Shown here in pieces: positions 8,112 to 17,510 of a stretch of DNA of 47,093 bases. Position 1 is the stretch's first letter. Each line of letters starts with the position of its first letter. Both the position numbers and the translations under genes were made by a program. The DNA is from Bacteroidota bacterium (GTDB lineage: Bacteria > Bacteroidota > Bacteroidia > Chitinophagales > Saprospiraceae). The notes below the pieces were generated by a model. The model was not told the origin of the DNA and made no database searches. It was given only the letters and a program-made list of their open reading frames with translations. Location of the stretch: contig JAKQLF010000284.1 in assembly GCA_029567325.1 (NCBI GenBank), forward strand, positions 1-47,093, read 5' to 3'.

Positions 8112-9629
8112 CTATTTTTTGGTAAACCACAACTCCTGTGTATGGTAATCCGCTAGATCACCTCCAAATGTTCTTAGAGACTCAAGATTCCAAACATACT
8201 CTGAGTTGTATCTAGGTCTGAATCTTTGCACAGTTTTTCCAGAATTATCTGAAAAGAGTTTTGAAGGCAAAGTAAATCCTTTATACACTGATGGGCTATA
8301 TTGATATCTCCTCATATCTACCCAGGTCTCCAAAGCACCGTGTACCCAAAGCGCAATGTACTTTTGCAACATGATGTCGCTCAAGGTCAATGCATCTGCA
8401 GTTTGTGGTACAGCGGCACTGGCCATGTATGCATCTTTATCAGGTGTAGAAACACTAGTGAAATCCATGTGTGCAATCACACCTTTTTTGAAAGCATCCA
8501 ATGCAGTTGCTTTATCACCTTTAATAAAGGCTGCTTCTGCTTTCATAAATTGAAGTTCAAAATAAGTCATGAGGTAATGAAGTGCATTGTCTTTAAATAT
8601 GTACTTGCCAGGAATGGATGCAGCAACAGTCACAGTTGGCGAAACTCCCCATAACAATGGGATACGAGTTGGTTTATTCAAAGTATTGGTGGTATCTCCT
8701 TTGTTAGGTTCTACTCCTCTGTAGACACCATCTGGTGAAGGACTCAACATCAATGGCAACCTTGGGTCCTTTACACCATTAAAAGTCGTTCCATCTAGCA
8801 AACTCAAAATGTATGTGGACTGCCTGTAACTCCTCAAGTTATTTCTTGTAGCACCATAAAAATTGCCATCGTTACTGTTGGTGCCAGCGTGCGGAATGGC
8901 AAAATTATCTGCATTAGAAGCAAAAGATTTGTCTACGTATTCTATGACTTTATCAGGGTTGTAGGTTGATTTATTGGAAATGTGGTGGGCATTTCTAGCC
9001 AAGTTGGCATAAACAAATTTTACCCATTGTGCAGTTTTGCCTTTGTAAACCAAATCACCTCTTCCCAAACTGGCTTCTGATGATTTGCCGTCTGTTCTGG
9101 CCAAATCAGCAAGTGCTTCGTCAGAAAGTCTTTTCACTTCTTCATAAATCAGATCTTGAGCATCAAAGTCAAAGACATACCTGTTTGGTTCCCAGGCTTG
9201 TTTCAATATCATTTCACCGTATACATCGGTGGATGATTGCCAGCTCCACGCTCTGATGGCTTTTGCAACGCCTACATAATCCCATTTTTCCTGAAGTGTA
9301 GATGCATCAACTATGAGGTCTATATTTTTTCCAATAGCCCAATAGTGTTGTCTCCATTTTTCTCCGCCGTTGTCACTTCCTGCTGCATAGCCTTGTTGGT
9401 CCCAAACATTGTTGGCGGTTATCCAAGTCCAGTTTTGAATGTATTGGCCTACATATCTAGTATCAAAAACTTCCCCTCTGGCCATTTGGGAGAAAAGTGG
9501 AGGTAGTACTGAAAACCCATCGGCAGCTTGCGGAAAACTCGGATCTTTATTGATGTCCAAATAATCCTCGCAACTTACGAAAGTCAAGATGGTGCAAAGC
9601 ATCCCTATTTTTATGATGTTTGATTTCAT
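8112..9629 (-). CDS. SusD/RagB-family outer-membrane nutrient-binding lipoprotein
   Basis: A 505-residue lipoprotein: signal residues 1-19, then C20 in FVSCEDYLDINKDP, the characteristic start of SusD-like proteins. The pattern AIRAWSWQSSTDVYGEM, the helical middle (TPR-like) and the C-terminal LWVHGALETWVDMRRYQY stretch fit the SusD-like subgroup with short tails. It caps the SusC barrel at the cell surface and binds the substrate. It follows SusC with an 18-bp gap and ends before a terminator, so SusC-SusD is a two-gene operon. The substrate is unknown; no glycoside hydrolase is adjacent, and the nearby esterase-like hydrolase is the only hint. Confidence 0.9.
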   Translation of the reverse strand: MKSNIIKIGMLCTILTFVSCEDYLDINKDPSFPQAADGFSVLPPLFSQMARGEVFDTRYVGQYIQNWTWITANNVWDQQGYAAGSDNGGEKWRQHYWAIGKNIDLIVDASTLQEKWDYVGVAKAIRAWSWQSSTDVYGEMILKQAWEPNRYVFDFDAQDLIYEEVKRLSDEALADLARTDGKSSEASLGRGDLVYKGKTAQWVKFVYANLARNAHHISNKSTYNPDKVIEYVDKSFASNADNFAIPHAGTNSNDGNFYGATRNNLRSYRQSTYILSLLDGTTFNGVKDPRLPLMLSPSPDGVYRGVEPNKGDTTNTLNKPTRIPLLWGVSPTVTVAASIPGKYIFKDNALHYLMTYFELQFMKAEAAFIKGDKATALDAFKKGVIAHMDFTSVSTPDKDAYMASAAVPQTADALTLSDIMLQKYIALWVHGALETWVDMRRYQYSPSVYKGFTLPSKLFSDNSGKTVQRFRPRYNSEYVWNLESLRTFGGDLADYHTQELWFTKK

Positions 9630-9647
9630 TTTTCTAATTTTTAAAAG

Positions 9648-12600
9648 TTAAAAGGTAACATTCAATCCCATGGAAAACGTCCTTGGAAGGGAAGTTTTAC
9701 CAAAATCCATTCCGAATCCTCCAGCACCACCTGTAGCAGGATTTGTTGTGCTAACGTACGGATCCGCTCCAGAATAATTCGTCAAGAGGAATAAATCAGT
9801 TCCGTTTACAAATACGCTTGCCTCTTTGATGGCGTTTTGTTTGCTTAATATTTTGGAGGGAATGGTATAACCAATGGTAAGGTCTCTCAACCTCATCCAA
9901 TTGATGTCTCTTTCCACAAAATCTTCGGGTTGCACAGAAACTGAATAATATAACTCATTTGCACTTGGTATGAATGATATATTATTAACTGTCGGTGTTT
10001 CACTTTCTTCCTTACCATCTTTCAATACACCTGGCACGATCAATGGTTCGTCTCTATCGAGTGTTCGTTTACTCAGACCTGTTTGATAGAGAAACAATTC
10101 ATTGCCGTTGAAAATATCTCCACCTTTTCTAATGTCTAAGAGGAAGGAAATACTCAAGTTGTTCTTAATTTTAAAATCATTGACCAAGCCGATCACAAAA
10201 TCAGGATTTCTATCCCCGATAGGTAAAAAGTTGGCATTACGCAAAGGAAATCCAGTTAATGGATCAATCAATACATCTCCTTTTGTATTTCTTAAATAAC
10301 TCCAACCTCCGATTGCTGTAGCTGTCCCAGCTCCTCTGCCATTGATTGGCTCATAAAACAAATTTGTTGCTGATGTAAACCTGGAAGCCAATACATCTGC
10401 CGGTGCAAAAGCACTTGCCCTGGCATTTCCAATGGCCCAAGTATCTGAATCATAATATTCACTCACTTGTGCAGGAAGATTGGCAACCGCTGTTTTGTAT
10501 TTTGTGAAATTGGTAATCACGTTCCATCGTATAGTTGAATTTTGCACGATATTAATATCTAATGATCCATCAATTCCGTTGGTTTGTACGTCACCACCAT
10601 TTAAAAGACCAAATATAAAACCTGTGCCATAGCTAAGTCTTTGGGTTACAATTTGGTCTGTTATGCTCTTATTGTAATAGGAAAGATCCAACATTACTCT
10701 GTCATTCCAAAGTCCCAATTCTGTTCCAATTTCAAAACTTTTCACACTCTCAGGTTTCAAAGCTGGGTTGTCACCAAAGAAGTCAAATAAAAATCCACCA
10801 CCAGTACTGGTTTGAGATACAAGTCTGGATGTTATTTTATAAGGCGGCGCTGGGTTACCAACATTTGCAAATGATGCCCTGAGTTTTCCAAAACTCAAAG
10901 GACCTGTTTTTCCTTTCAATCCAGGTAGTTCTGTAAAATTGAAGGCTAATCCGGCAGATGGGTAGAAATAAGAATTATTTTCTTTTGGCAAGGTACTCGA
11001 GTTGTCATTCCTTCCTGTGAGGCTCAAAATCAAAAATTCTTTGTAGTTAAATTCTGCTTTTGCGAAAATACCCACCAATCTTGTTCTCGTAAGTGTAGTT
11101 CTATTCCTCTGTGTAGTTGGCTCTGTATTGTTGATACTGTTGAATTCAGGCAGATAAAATCTCTCACCATAATCTGTGCTTACTTCATTCCGTCTATCAT
11201 CAACTGAGGTTCCTAAAATGAAGTTGGTGGAAATATCGCCGAACTTTTTATTTAAAGTTGTGAAAATGGTAGTGTTCAAGATCTTACCCACATCAATGTA
11301 ATTTTCAATCCATCCTGCTCTACCAAAACCGATGTTTGATTCTGGGTGGAAAAATCTGTTGGCACCAGTATTGTATGTGTCTGCTCCAAAACGACCTGTA
11401 ATATTCCACCAAGGGGCAATATCAGCTGTCAAGGTAACATTTGCCGTGTTTCTTGTGGTTTTTTCAGTCCTTGCATTTTTGTAAACATTAAAAAATGAAT
11501 TTTCATTGTCGTTGCCAAAATTTGCAGAAGGCAAGGTCAAGGTGCGGATGCCGGCTTCATCAACATACTCACGCATGTCATAATTTGCTGGATATCTCAA
11601 AGTACCTGTCAAATATCCTTGAGAGCCGCCTGGAGGAATCACATTATTATTTTGTGTAGTTGCAAATCTGGAGGTTCCTTTCAACCAAGAAGTAACTTTG
11701 AAATCAGATGACAACGATAAGTTGGTTTGATTGTATGTGTTGGTTGGGATATTTCCTTTACTGTCAACATATGCACCTGACAGTCTGTAAGTTATTCTTT
11801 CAGAACCACCTTCCAATGCAAGGTCATGCCTCATATTGTTGCCTCTTTGAAAGAAATTACCCAAATTATCATAAAAGGTAGTCCCAGCAGGGTAGGCTGG
11901 TCCAAAATAATCCGCATCATTTAATGATGCTACTCCATTAACGCCTCTTCCATATGTTGTTTGAACTTCAGGGAATCTGGTGATATTAGATGTGGTAAAT
12001 CTATTCGAATAAGTTACTTTGCCAGATCCTGCTTTACCCTTCTTGGTAGTAATAATGATGACACCATTTGCACCCTCATTACCATAAAGCGCTGCGGCTT
12101 CTGGACCTTTTAGCACAGTAATACTTTCAATATCGTTTGGATTTATTTCTGCCAATCTACTTCCTACATCATCTCTGTTGTTGTTGATGTTGGCATTTAC
12201 GGCATTGGCATCAGAAGTGAGTGTATGTTGGTTGAATGTACCGCTATTAATCGGCAAACCATCCATAACAATCAATGGTTGATTACTATTTCCGATAGAA
12301 GTTACACCTCGTAGATTTATACTCACACTGCCACCCGCCAAACCACTGGTGGGGGTAAGTGTCATGCCCGAAATCCGACCTTGTAAAGATTGAAAAGCAT
12401 TATCTCTCTGAGTGTTTTTTAATTCCAATCCACTCACTCCTTGAGCGCCATAGACTAGCTTTCTTTTATCCTGGACGATACCCAAAGCCCCAATGATAAC
12501 AACTTCATCAATCAATACAGATCCTTGTAACACAACATCGATAGTATTTGATGTTCCCACTGTAACATTTTGCGTTTCTGTACCAATCATAGAAAAAATC

Positions 12601-12836
12601 AATTCTTGTCCAGGGTTGGCTTGTATAGAATATACGCCATTGACATCCGTAACAGTGCCGATGTCTGTCCCTTTTATCTGCACAGTAGCGCCAATAATTG
12701 TTTCACCATCTGCCCCCTTGATTACTCCAGAGACGGTCTGCGCAAAAGTTACGCTGATTGAGAAAAAAGCGAAAAAAAGGAATAGACATAGCCTCTCTTT
12801 GCGCAAATAGCAAGTTTTGTGTTTGTTTGGTTGCAT
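9648..12836 (-). CDS. SusC/RagA-family TonB-dependent outer-membrane transporter
   Basis: A 1062-residue protein. Signal peptide about 1-32 (cleavage near TFAQT). Residues 35-104 are a carboxypeptidase-regulatory-like beta domain (GVIKGADGETIIGATVQIKG). A TonB-box-like DEVVIIG is at 110-116. The plug, about 125-262, includes the SusC signature GSVSINLRGVTSIGNSNQP and LIVMDG and ends with GVIIITTKKGKAG. The remainder is the 22-strand barrel, ending LPRTFSMGLNVTF with a terminal Phe. It imports a large nutrient with its SusD partner using TonB energy. No anti-sigma/sigma pair or hybrid kinase sits beside it, so its regulator lies elsewhere. Confidence 0.93.
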   Translation of the reverse strand: MQPNKHKTCYLRKERLCLFLFFAFFSISVTFAQTVSGVIKGADGETIIGATVQIKGTDIGTVTDVNGVYSIQANPGQELIFSMIGTETQNVTVGTSNTIDVVLQGSVLIDEVVIIGALGIVQDKRKLVYGAQGVSGLELKNTQRDNAFQSLQGRISGMTLTPTSGLAGGSVSINLRGVTSIGNSNQPLIVMDGLPINSGTFNQHTLTSDANAVNANINNNRDDVGSRLAEINPNDIESITVLKGPEAAALYGNEGANGVIIITTKKGKAGSGKVTYSNRFTTSNITRFPEVQTTYGRGVNGVASLNDADYFGPAYPAGTTFYDNLGNFFQRGNNMRHDLALEGGSERITYRLSGAYVDSKGNIPTNTYNQTNLSLSSDFKVTSWLKGTSRFATTQNNNVIPPGGSQGYLTGTLRYPANYDMREYVDEAGIRTLTLPSANFGNDNENSFFNVYKNARTEKTTRNTANVTLTADIAPWWNITGRFGADTYNTGANRFFHPESNIGFGRAGWIENYIDVGKILNTTIFTTLNKKFGDISTNFILGTSVDDRRNEVSTDYGERFYLPEFNSINNTEPTTQRNRTTLTRTRLVGIFAKAEFNYKEFLILSLTGRNDNSSTLPKENNSYFYPSAGLAFNFTELPGLKGKTGPLSFGKLRASFANVGNPAPPYKITSRLVSQTSTGGGFLFDFFGDNPALKPESVKSFEIGTELGLWNDRVMLDLSYYNKSITDQIVTQRLSYGTGFIFGLLNGGDVQTNGIDGSLDINIVQNSTIRWNVITNFTKYKTAVANLPAQVSEYYDSDTWAIGNARASAFAPADVLASRFTSATNLFYEPINGRGAGTATAIGGWSYLRNTKGDVLIDPLTGFPLRNANFLPIGDRNPDFVIGLVNDFKIKNNLSISFLLDIRKGGDIFNGNELFLYQTGLSKRTLDRDEPLIVPGVLKDGKEESETPTVNNISFIPSANELYYSVSVQPEDFVERDINWMRLRDLTIGYTIPSKILSKQNAIKEASVFVNGTDLFLLTNYSGADPYVSTTNPATGGAGGFGMDFGKTSLPRTFSMGLNVTF

Positions 12837-12865
12837 ACCATTAAAATTTGATTAGGTTAATAAAC

Positions 12866-12899
12866 ACATTCGCTTGTTTATATAAAATTCCGCGAATGT
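12866..12899. promoter_or_regulatory. Candidate operator dyad upstream of SusC
   Basis: ACATTCGC (12866-12873) and GCGAATGT (12892-12899) form a perfect 8-bp inverted repeat with 18 bp between, 30-63 bp upstream of the SusC start. The AT-rich centre could hold the promoter -7 region. Role as a regulator site is inferred. Confidence 0.4.
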
Positions 12900-13063
12900 T
12901 TAATTTTATAAATTTTTATTTTATTTGTTTCACATTTTTAGTTTTGGTAGTATAGGTATCATCTGGTCAACCAAATATAGATTTTTTTTGATGTTATTTA
13001 AATTTTTAATTTTGTTTTTTTTAACATATCCTTTATTTGAAATGGGAAAATGGAAAGAGTGGT

Positions 13064-13671
13064 CAGTTTTCAGCAATCAGCGATCAGTTTTAGTGAAATG
13101 GAAAAAAGGGAGATCTTTTAGGGAAAACGAATATTCTAGATAGTGCAATTAGTCCACTTGTACAAAAAACACATACATGCATCATTCAACCCACTTCGGG
13201 GTTGTAAACTAGTGTATTATTGACCCCGAGTTGCACCCGGGGTTACTCAAATTGAACCCATTCGGGTTCTCCTAATATCACAATTGAATACCCTTAAATT
13301 AAAGAATGCAGCTTTTCCCATAATTGCATTTTGCTGACAACTGATAGCTGACAACTGATTGCTTTGATCGGTCAGCTTTCAGTGATCAGCGATCAGTTTT
13401 GAGAAATGGAAAAAATGGAAATCTGAGGACGGAAATCAGATGTCGGAAAACGGAAATCGGAAAACGGAAATCGGAAAACGGAAAACGGAGGACGGAAAAC
13501 GTGAAGTTTCATGATTTTGGTTGACAACTTTTATTCCATATTCTGTTTGATGTGGAGTTCGTGAAATAGAGTTATTTTTCGTGAATTCGTGGCAACTTAA
13601 ATTATTGGAAACCGGATACCGAAATCGGAAGACGGAAAACGTGAAATCAGAGATCGGAAAATGTGAAATGA
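13064..13671. repeat. Heptanucleotide repeat arrays of two sequence families
   Basis: CAGTTTT/CAGCAAT/CAGCGAT/CAGTTTT occupies 13064-13091. CTGACAA/CTGATAG/CTGACAA/CTGATTG is at 13334-13361 (opposite orientation) and CAGCTTT/CAGTGAT/CAGCGAT/CAGTTTT at 13373-13400. Eight units of CGGAAAA/CGGAAAT type fill 13444-13499, with looser copies at about 13610-13671. All have period 7. The rest of the 12837-13933 gap holds no gene. Confidence 0.8.
13186..13270. repeat. REP-like element, copy 2
   Basis: Second copy of the element at 6385-6483, with three small hairpins: CAACCC-actt-CGGGGTTG, a GACCCCGAGTT...CCGGGGTT pair, and GAACCCATTCGGGTTC. Sequence differences between the copies keep the pairing. 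Confidence 0.6.
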
Positions 13672-13701
13672 AGAAATCACAATCCATGTGTCCCTTCTTC
13701 T

Positions 13702-13933
13702 TCAAGGGATCAATTACCACCGGCTTTAGCCTGTGGTGAACAAGGGCTTTAGCCCAACTTCCCAAGCATCAGAAATGGGGTAAGCCCTTTCTCTTCAGGT
13801 GGTTCCATTTCACATTTAACCTGAGAAACCAAGGCGTGCCTTGGCTCAACATATGGTTCCATCTTACATTTCGCATTTCACATCTTACATCTCACACCAT
13901 TCACCATTCACTATTAACAATTCACCATTATAA
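13702..13933 (-). repeat. Composite downstream element of the kinase gene
   Basis: Read from the kinase stop on the minus strand: heptad-like AATGGTG units, GTGAAAT-type units, a TGGAACC core, then hairpins. Visible stems are CCAAGGC-GT-GCCTTGG at 13829-13844, GGGC-ttta-GCCC at 13744-13755, and ACCAC/GTGGT enclosing GGCTTTAGCC at 13716-13737. The layout matches elements found after the permease genes. Confidence 0.6.
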
Positions 13934-15283
13934 TTACGCATTATTTGGAAAAACAAGAGAAACCGTGGTGCCCTTATCCAAAACACTATTAACCAAAATT
14001 TTCCCTTTATGTAATAACATAATTTGTTTGCTGAGGCTGAGCCCAATGCCACTGCCATTTTTCTTGGTAGTGAAAAAAGGTATGAAAATATTTTCCAGAA
14101 CTTCTGCGGGTATACCTTTTCCATTGTCACTCACTTTTATAGTGACCACACCTTCCAAACTCCTGGAGGCAAAACATTTAATAGTCGGATTATCATGATC
14201 GAGAACAGCATCAGCAGCATTTAAAATCAAGTTGATCAATACCTGTTCTATTAAATAGGTATCAACTTCAACGTCAAGGTCTGCCGGTTCCACTTGAAAT
14301 ATTAAATTAATTCCTTTGTTGGTTATTTCAGTGTGCATCAATTGTTTGAGTCCTTCAAAAATATCAGCGAGTTTTAAGGTGGAAGCATCTATGTGAGTGA
14401 TTTTACTCAAGCTGCGATAAGTCTGGGCAAATTTCATCAAACCTTCACTTCTTCTATGGATAGTCTCTAATCCTGCGTCCATATCTGTCATATCAATAGG
14501 GGTGCTTTCCAACATATTTGCCCTAATATGCGATTGCAAAGTTTCCGTCAGAGATGCAATAGGAGCAATTGAATTCATGATTTCATGTGTCATCACACTC
14601 AATAGTTTTTTCCAAGCCTCCGATTCAATTTGATTGTGGGTATCATCAATATTTTGCAAAACAACCAATCTGAAAGACGCTTGTTCCGCTTCAAAATCGG
14701 TGCACGAAAACAACATGTTTTGTTTTTGATTATTGATATTTAATTGAATATTGCTTTCACTTGGATTTAATTGACCTGTAATTAATTGGAAAAGATCTTG
14801 CCTTCTTTTATCTAAAAAAGTAATGTTTTTAATGGAAGGAATCCCAAGCATTGAGCTGAATGTTTCATTGATCCATATAATGTCGCCAGTTTTTACGTCA
14901 AAAGCCAAAATACCTGTTTGTATCATTGCCAGGATCTTGGCCAGATAAATATTATGGGTTTCTTTTTCGGTGTTTAAATTCCGGAGGATGGTAGTAATTT
15001 CATTAAATCGCTGGTGGAGATAATCTGCATCAGGATTACCTGTATGATTATCATAATACCTTGTAAAGTCTCTATATTTAATAGAGTCGAAAAAATCTGA
15101 AACAAGTTTATGTTGTGATGTGAGCTTTTTAATTACTTGATAGCCAATGATTACAATAATTAAAATGGCGATTGAAGATTCAAGAAATTGTTTTTGAATA
15201 AAGAAATAGGAAGCAAGTAGCATGATGCCCATCAATACCACACTAAGCAATAATATGCTGTTGTAATGTTTATTATAATCCAT
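13934..15283 (-). CDS. NtrY-like sensor histidine kinase
   Basis: A 449-residue membrane kinase. Two TM helices at about 9-30 and 36-54 leave almost no periplasmic loop, so it senses within the membrane or cytoplasm. A PAS-like region spans 112-215. The dimerisation box is SVMTHEIMNSIAPI with phospho-His233; the ATPase domain has N355 in LINLILNAADAV, DNGKGIP at 386-392 and the G2 box TTKKNGSGIGLSLS. It should phosphorylate the response regulator encoded just upstream; the genes overlap by 11 bp (15273-15283). They diverge from the adaptor-ATPase-permease cluster, suggesting the kinase detects envelope stress or the exported compound. Confidence 0.88.
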   Translation of the reverse strand: MDYNKHYNSILLLSVVLMGIMLLASYFFIQKQFLESSIAILIIVIIGYQVIKKLTSQHKLVSDFFDSIKYRDFTRYYDNHTGNPDADYLHQRFNEITTILRNLNTEKETHNIYLAKILAMIQTGILAFDVKTGDIIWINETFSSMLGIPSIKNITFLDKRRQDLFQLITGQLNPSESNIQLNINNQKQNMLFSCTDFEAEQASFRLVVLQNIDDTHNQIESEAWKKLLSVMTHEIMNSIAPIASLTETLQSHIRANMLESTPIDMTDMDAGLETIHRRSEGLMKFAQTYRSLSKITHIDASTLKLADIFEGLKQLMHTEITNKGINLIFQVEPADLDVEVDTYLIEQVLINLILNAADAVLDHDNPTIKCFASRSLEGVVTIKVSDNGKGIPAEVLENIFIPFFTTKKNGSGIGLSLSKQIMLLHKGKILVNSVLDKGTTVSLVFPNNA

Positions 15284-16616
15284 ATTTATTTAATCTGCGG
15301 TACAATGCAGTCCTAGTAATTCCTAATTCTTTTGCAGATTTAGAAATATTTCCATTGTTTTTTTCAATTACATTGAGTATCGTATTTTTTTCGATATTGT
15401 CTAATTTATTATCACCATCTTCTACCAATGAATTGAATTTTTCAATAGGAGAGAAAACCAGATCACTACTTTTCAGAACGTCATCTTCCGACATAATTAC
15501 TGCCCTTTCAAGTGCATATTGCAATTCTCTGACATTTCCAGGAAAGTGATATGAGAGTAATTTATCAATAAATGTTTTTGAAAATTCAAGTTTATTTTTT
15601 TGATATTTTTGGCAATACATTTCAAGAAAATAATCTGCCAGCAATAGAATATCTTCCTCTCTTTCTCTCAATGGTGGTAAAACAACTTCAACAGTATTGA
15701 TGCGGTAAATAAGATCTTTTCTGAATTTGTTTTCATCTGCCAGATCTCTCAAGGTAATATTCGTTGCACAAATTAAACGGATATCAACGGGGATGGGTTG
15801 TGAACTTCCCAAAGGCAAAACTTGTCGATTTTGGAGAACAGAAAGCAATACAGCCTGTTGTTGTAGGGTGATGTTACCAATTTCATCCAAAAATAAAGTT
15901 CCACCATTAGCTGATTGAAATCTTCCTTTTCTATCTTCTCTTGCATCTGTAAAAGCTCCTTTTTTATAACCAAATAATTCACTTTCAAATAAGGAAGAAG
16001 CCAAAGATCCTACATCGACTTTAATGAATGGTCCGTTTTTTCGATGAGAAAGGTCGTGTATGATCCTTGCTGCAATGTCTTTTCCTGTGCCATTTTCACC
16101 TAACAGCAATACATTAGCATCAGTTGGAGCTATTTTTTCAATCCTATACATAGCTGCCGCTATTACATCACTTTTGCCGATCATTGAAGCCTGTGAAGTG
16201 GTGATTACCTTTTTCTCTTTTGATTTGCGTCTTTTCTTTTCAATTTGTGTGACGGCATCTATCAGCTTTTGATTGCTCCAAGGCTTGAGTACAAAATCAC
16301 TCGCTCCATTTTTAAGAGACTTGATAGCTAGTTCAATCTCACCGTATGCGGTGATCAAAATGACATCAATGCTGGCATCTGTTTCTTTTATTTTATTCAA
16401 CCAATACAAGCCTTCATTTCCAGTATTGATCATGCCATTGAAATTCATATCCAAGATGATCAAATCAAAACTGCTTGACTTGATGAGAGAGAGCAGGTTG
16501 TTGGGATTTTTTTCTGTGATGATTTCCTTTACTTTGCCTTTGAGTAATAGTCTGAGTGCTGTCAATACATCGACATCATCATCTATTGCAAGAATTCTAA
16601 TATTACTAATTGACAT
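15273..16616 (-). CDS. NtrC-family sigma-54-dependent response regulator
   Basis: A 447-residue activator. The receiver domain (1-125) has D12-D14, phosphoacceptor D56 (ILDMNF), T89 and K111. The AAA+ domain has Walker A GENGTGKD (173-180), GAFTDA at 220-225 where the sigma-54 contact loop is usually GAFTGA, and Walker B TLFLDEIGN with D244/E245. The Fis-type helix-turn-helix is at the C-terminus (NISKSAKELGITRTALYRRL). Once phosphorylated it should remodel RpoN polymerase at -24/-12 promoters. It is transcribed first in the regulator-kinase operon, divergently from the transporter genes, which are its likely target. Confidence 0.9.
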   Translation of the reverse strand: MSISNIRILAIDDDVDVLTALRLLLKGKVKEIITEKNPNNLLSLIKSSSFDLIILDMNFNGMINTGNEGLYWLNKIKETDASIDVILITAYGEIELAIKSLKNGASDFVLKPWSNQKLIDAVTQIEKKRRKSKEKKVITTSQASMIGKSDVIAAAMYRIEKIAPTDANVLLLGENGTGKDIAARIIHDLSHRKNGPFIKVDVGSLASSLFESELFGYKKGAFTDAREDRKGRFQSANGGTLFLDEIGNITLQQQAVLLSVLQNRQVLPLGSSQPIPVDIRLICATNITLRDLADENKFRKDLIYRINTVEVVLPPLREREEDILLLADYFLEMYCQKYQKNKLEFSKTFIDKLLSYHFPGNVRELQYALERAVIMSEDDVLKSSDLVFSPIEKFNSLVEDGDNKLDNIEKNTILNVIEKNNGNISKSAKELGITRTALYRRLNKYGL

Positions 16617-16636
16617 AATTTCTTCTTGGTTATCAG

Positions 16637-16644
16637 CAAAACTA
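16637..16644 (-). promoter_or_regulatory. Possible -7 element for the regulator-kinase operon
   Basis: On the minus strand TAGTTTTG fits the Bacteroidota -7 consensus TAnnTTTG, 21 bp before the regulator start. No -33 TTTG at the usual spacing was found, so support is weak. Confidence 0.25.
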
Positions 16645-16733
16645 AGAAATTCACAGCGATTCGTTGTGCAAGAATTTTCTGCTTGTTTTTTTGTATTGTT
16701 TTGAAACAGGTTTTGTATCGAAATCGTACGTTC

Positions 16734-16796
16734 CAGCGATCAGCTTTCAGCAATCAGCTTTCAGCAATCAGCTCTCAGCAATCAGCTCGCAGCGCT
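16734..16796. repeat. Nine-unit heptad array, CAGCAAT/CAGCTTT type
   Basis: Nine consecutive 7-bp units, each beginning CAG (CAGCGAT, CAGCTTT, CAGCAAT, CAGCTTT, CAGCAAT, CAGCTCT, CAGCAAT, CAGCTCG, CAGCGCT). It lies between the divergent regulator and adaptor genes. The 16617-17510 gap contains no gene. Confidence 0.85.
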
Positions 16797-16814
16797 CATG
16801 CCTTCAGCAATTGC

Positions 16815-17070
16815 TCTTATAGATCTGTTGTAATTTTTCAGTGATGGTGGATTGATGTTCGAAGGCTGAAATCAATTCGTGAATTCTTGGTAAACAGAGG
16901 ATAGCTGTCAGTAATCAGTAATCGGCTGTCAGCTTTCAGCAATCAGTGGTCATGCACTCAGCAATCAATGAGCAGCTCATTGATCTCATTGGTCAGTTGG
17001 AATTTTTCGTTGTGCTGAATTGAATTGTGAAGGTTGAAATCAATTCTTGAATTCAGGGTGATCATCTCAG
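16815..17070. repeat. Degenerate duplication in the divergent spacer
   Basis: The segment around 16857-16890 (GAAGGCTGAAATCAATTCGT, then GAATTCTTGG) recurs at 17029-17060 (GAAGGTTGAAATCAATTCTT, then GAATTCAGGG). The preceding GAATTTTTC-like and following CAGTnATCAGT tracts also match, implying an old duplication of about 170 bp. Confidence 0.5.
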
Positions 17071-17210
17071 TGATCAATGATCAGCTGTCAGCAATCAGCC
17101 ATCAGTTATCAGCTCTTTTGAGGAACTTTCAGTAATCAGCAATAATCTGCAATTACCAGAGATTATGAGAACAAATTTGATGAAATAAAAAGTCCTTTCA
17201 GTTTTCAAAT

Positions 17211-17371
17211 AAAACTGACATCTGAAAACTGACATCTGAAAACTGACATCTGAAAACTGACATCTGAAAACTGACATCTGAAAACTGACATCTGAAAACT
17301 GAAAACTGAAAACTGAAAGCTGAAAACTGAAAACTGAAAACTGAAAGCTGACCACTGAAAGCTGTCAGCTG
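17211..17371. repeat. 23-unit heptad array, AAAACTG/ACATCTG type
   Basis: Six exact copies of the 14-mer AAAACTGACATCTG (17211-17294) continue without a phase break into eleven 7-mers of AAAACTG or AAAGCTG type (17295-17371). Every unit ends in CTG. The orientation is opposite to the CAG array at 16734. Open frames through it are repeat artefacts. Confidence 0.9.
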
Positions 17372-17462
17372 ATGTATCGCTTTAGCACGCAATGTGTACC
17401 AATACCGAACACTGCTATTTTGGAATTAAAATTTAAATAATTGATAATCAATAATTTAAAAA

Positions 17463-17479
17463 TTGGCACGCTATTGACC
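17463..17479 (+). promoter_or_regulatory. Candidate sigma-54 promoter of the adaptor gene
   Basis: TTGGCACG at 17463-17470 matches the -24 consensus YTGGCACG in full. At the right spacing, 17475-17479 reads TGACC against TTGCW, keeping the C but not the G of the invariant GC. Transcription would start near 17490, about 20 bp before the ATG at 17511. The adjacent NtrC-type activator makes the match more meaningful; the poor -12 half lowers confidence. Confidence 0.4.
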
Positions 17480-17510
17480 ATACAGATTGTATAAATTTGA
17501 AAGAAAAAAT

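Noticed and set aside
13436-13765. 109-codon minus-strand frame
   Set aside because: Repetitive RFPISVFRFP comes from the CGGAAAT heptads; the rest crosses REP-like hairpins.
17211-17294. CRISPR array
   Set aside because: The 14-bp units are contiguous with no unique spacers, and no cas genes are present. The 103-bp triplication at 28210 also has no spacers.
17095-17392. Minus-strand reading frames encoding repetitive FQFSVFSF-type peptides
   Set aside because: They are translations of the 7-bp array; a 7-bp period reads as a seven-residue peptide repeat in any open frame. No start context or homologue-like sequence.
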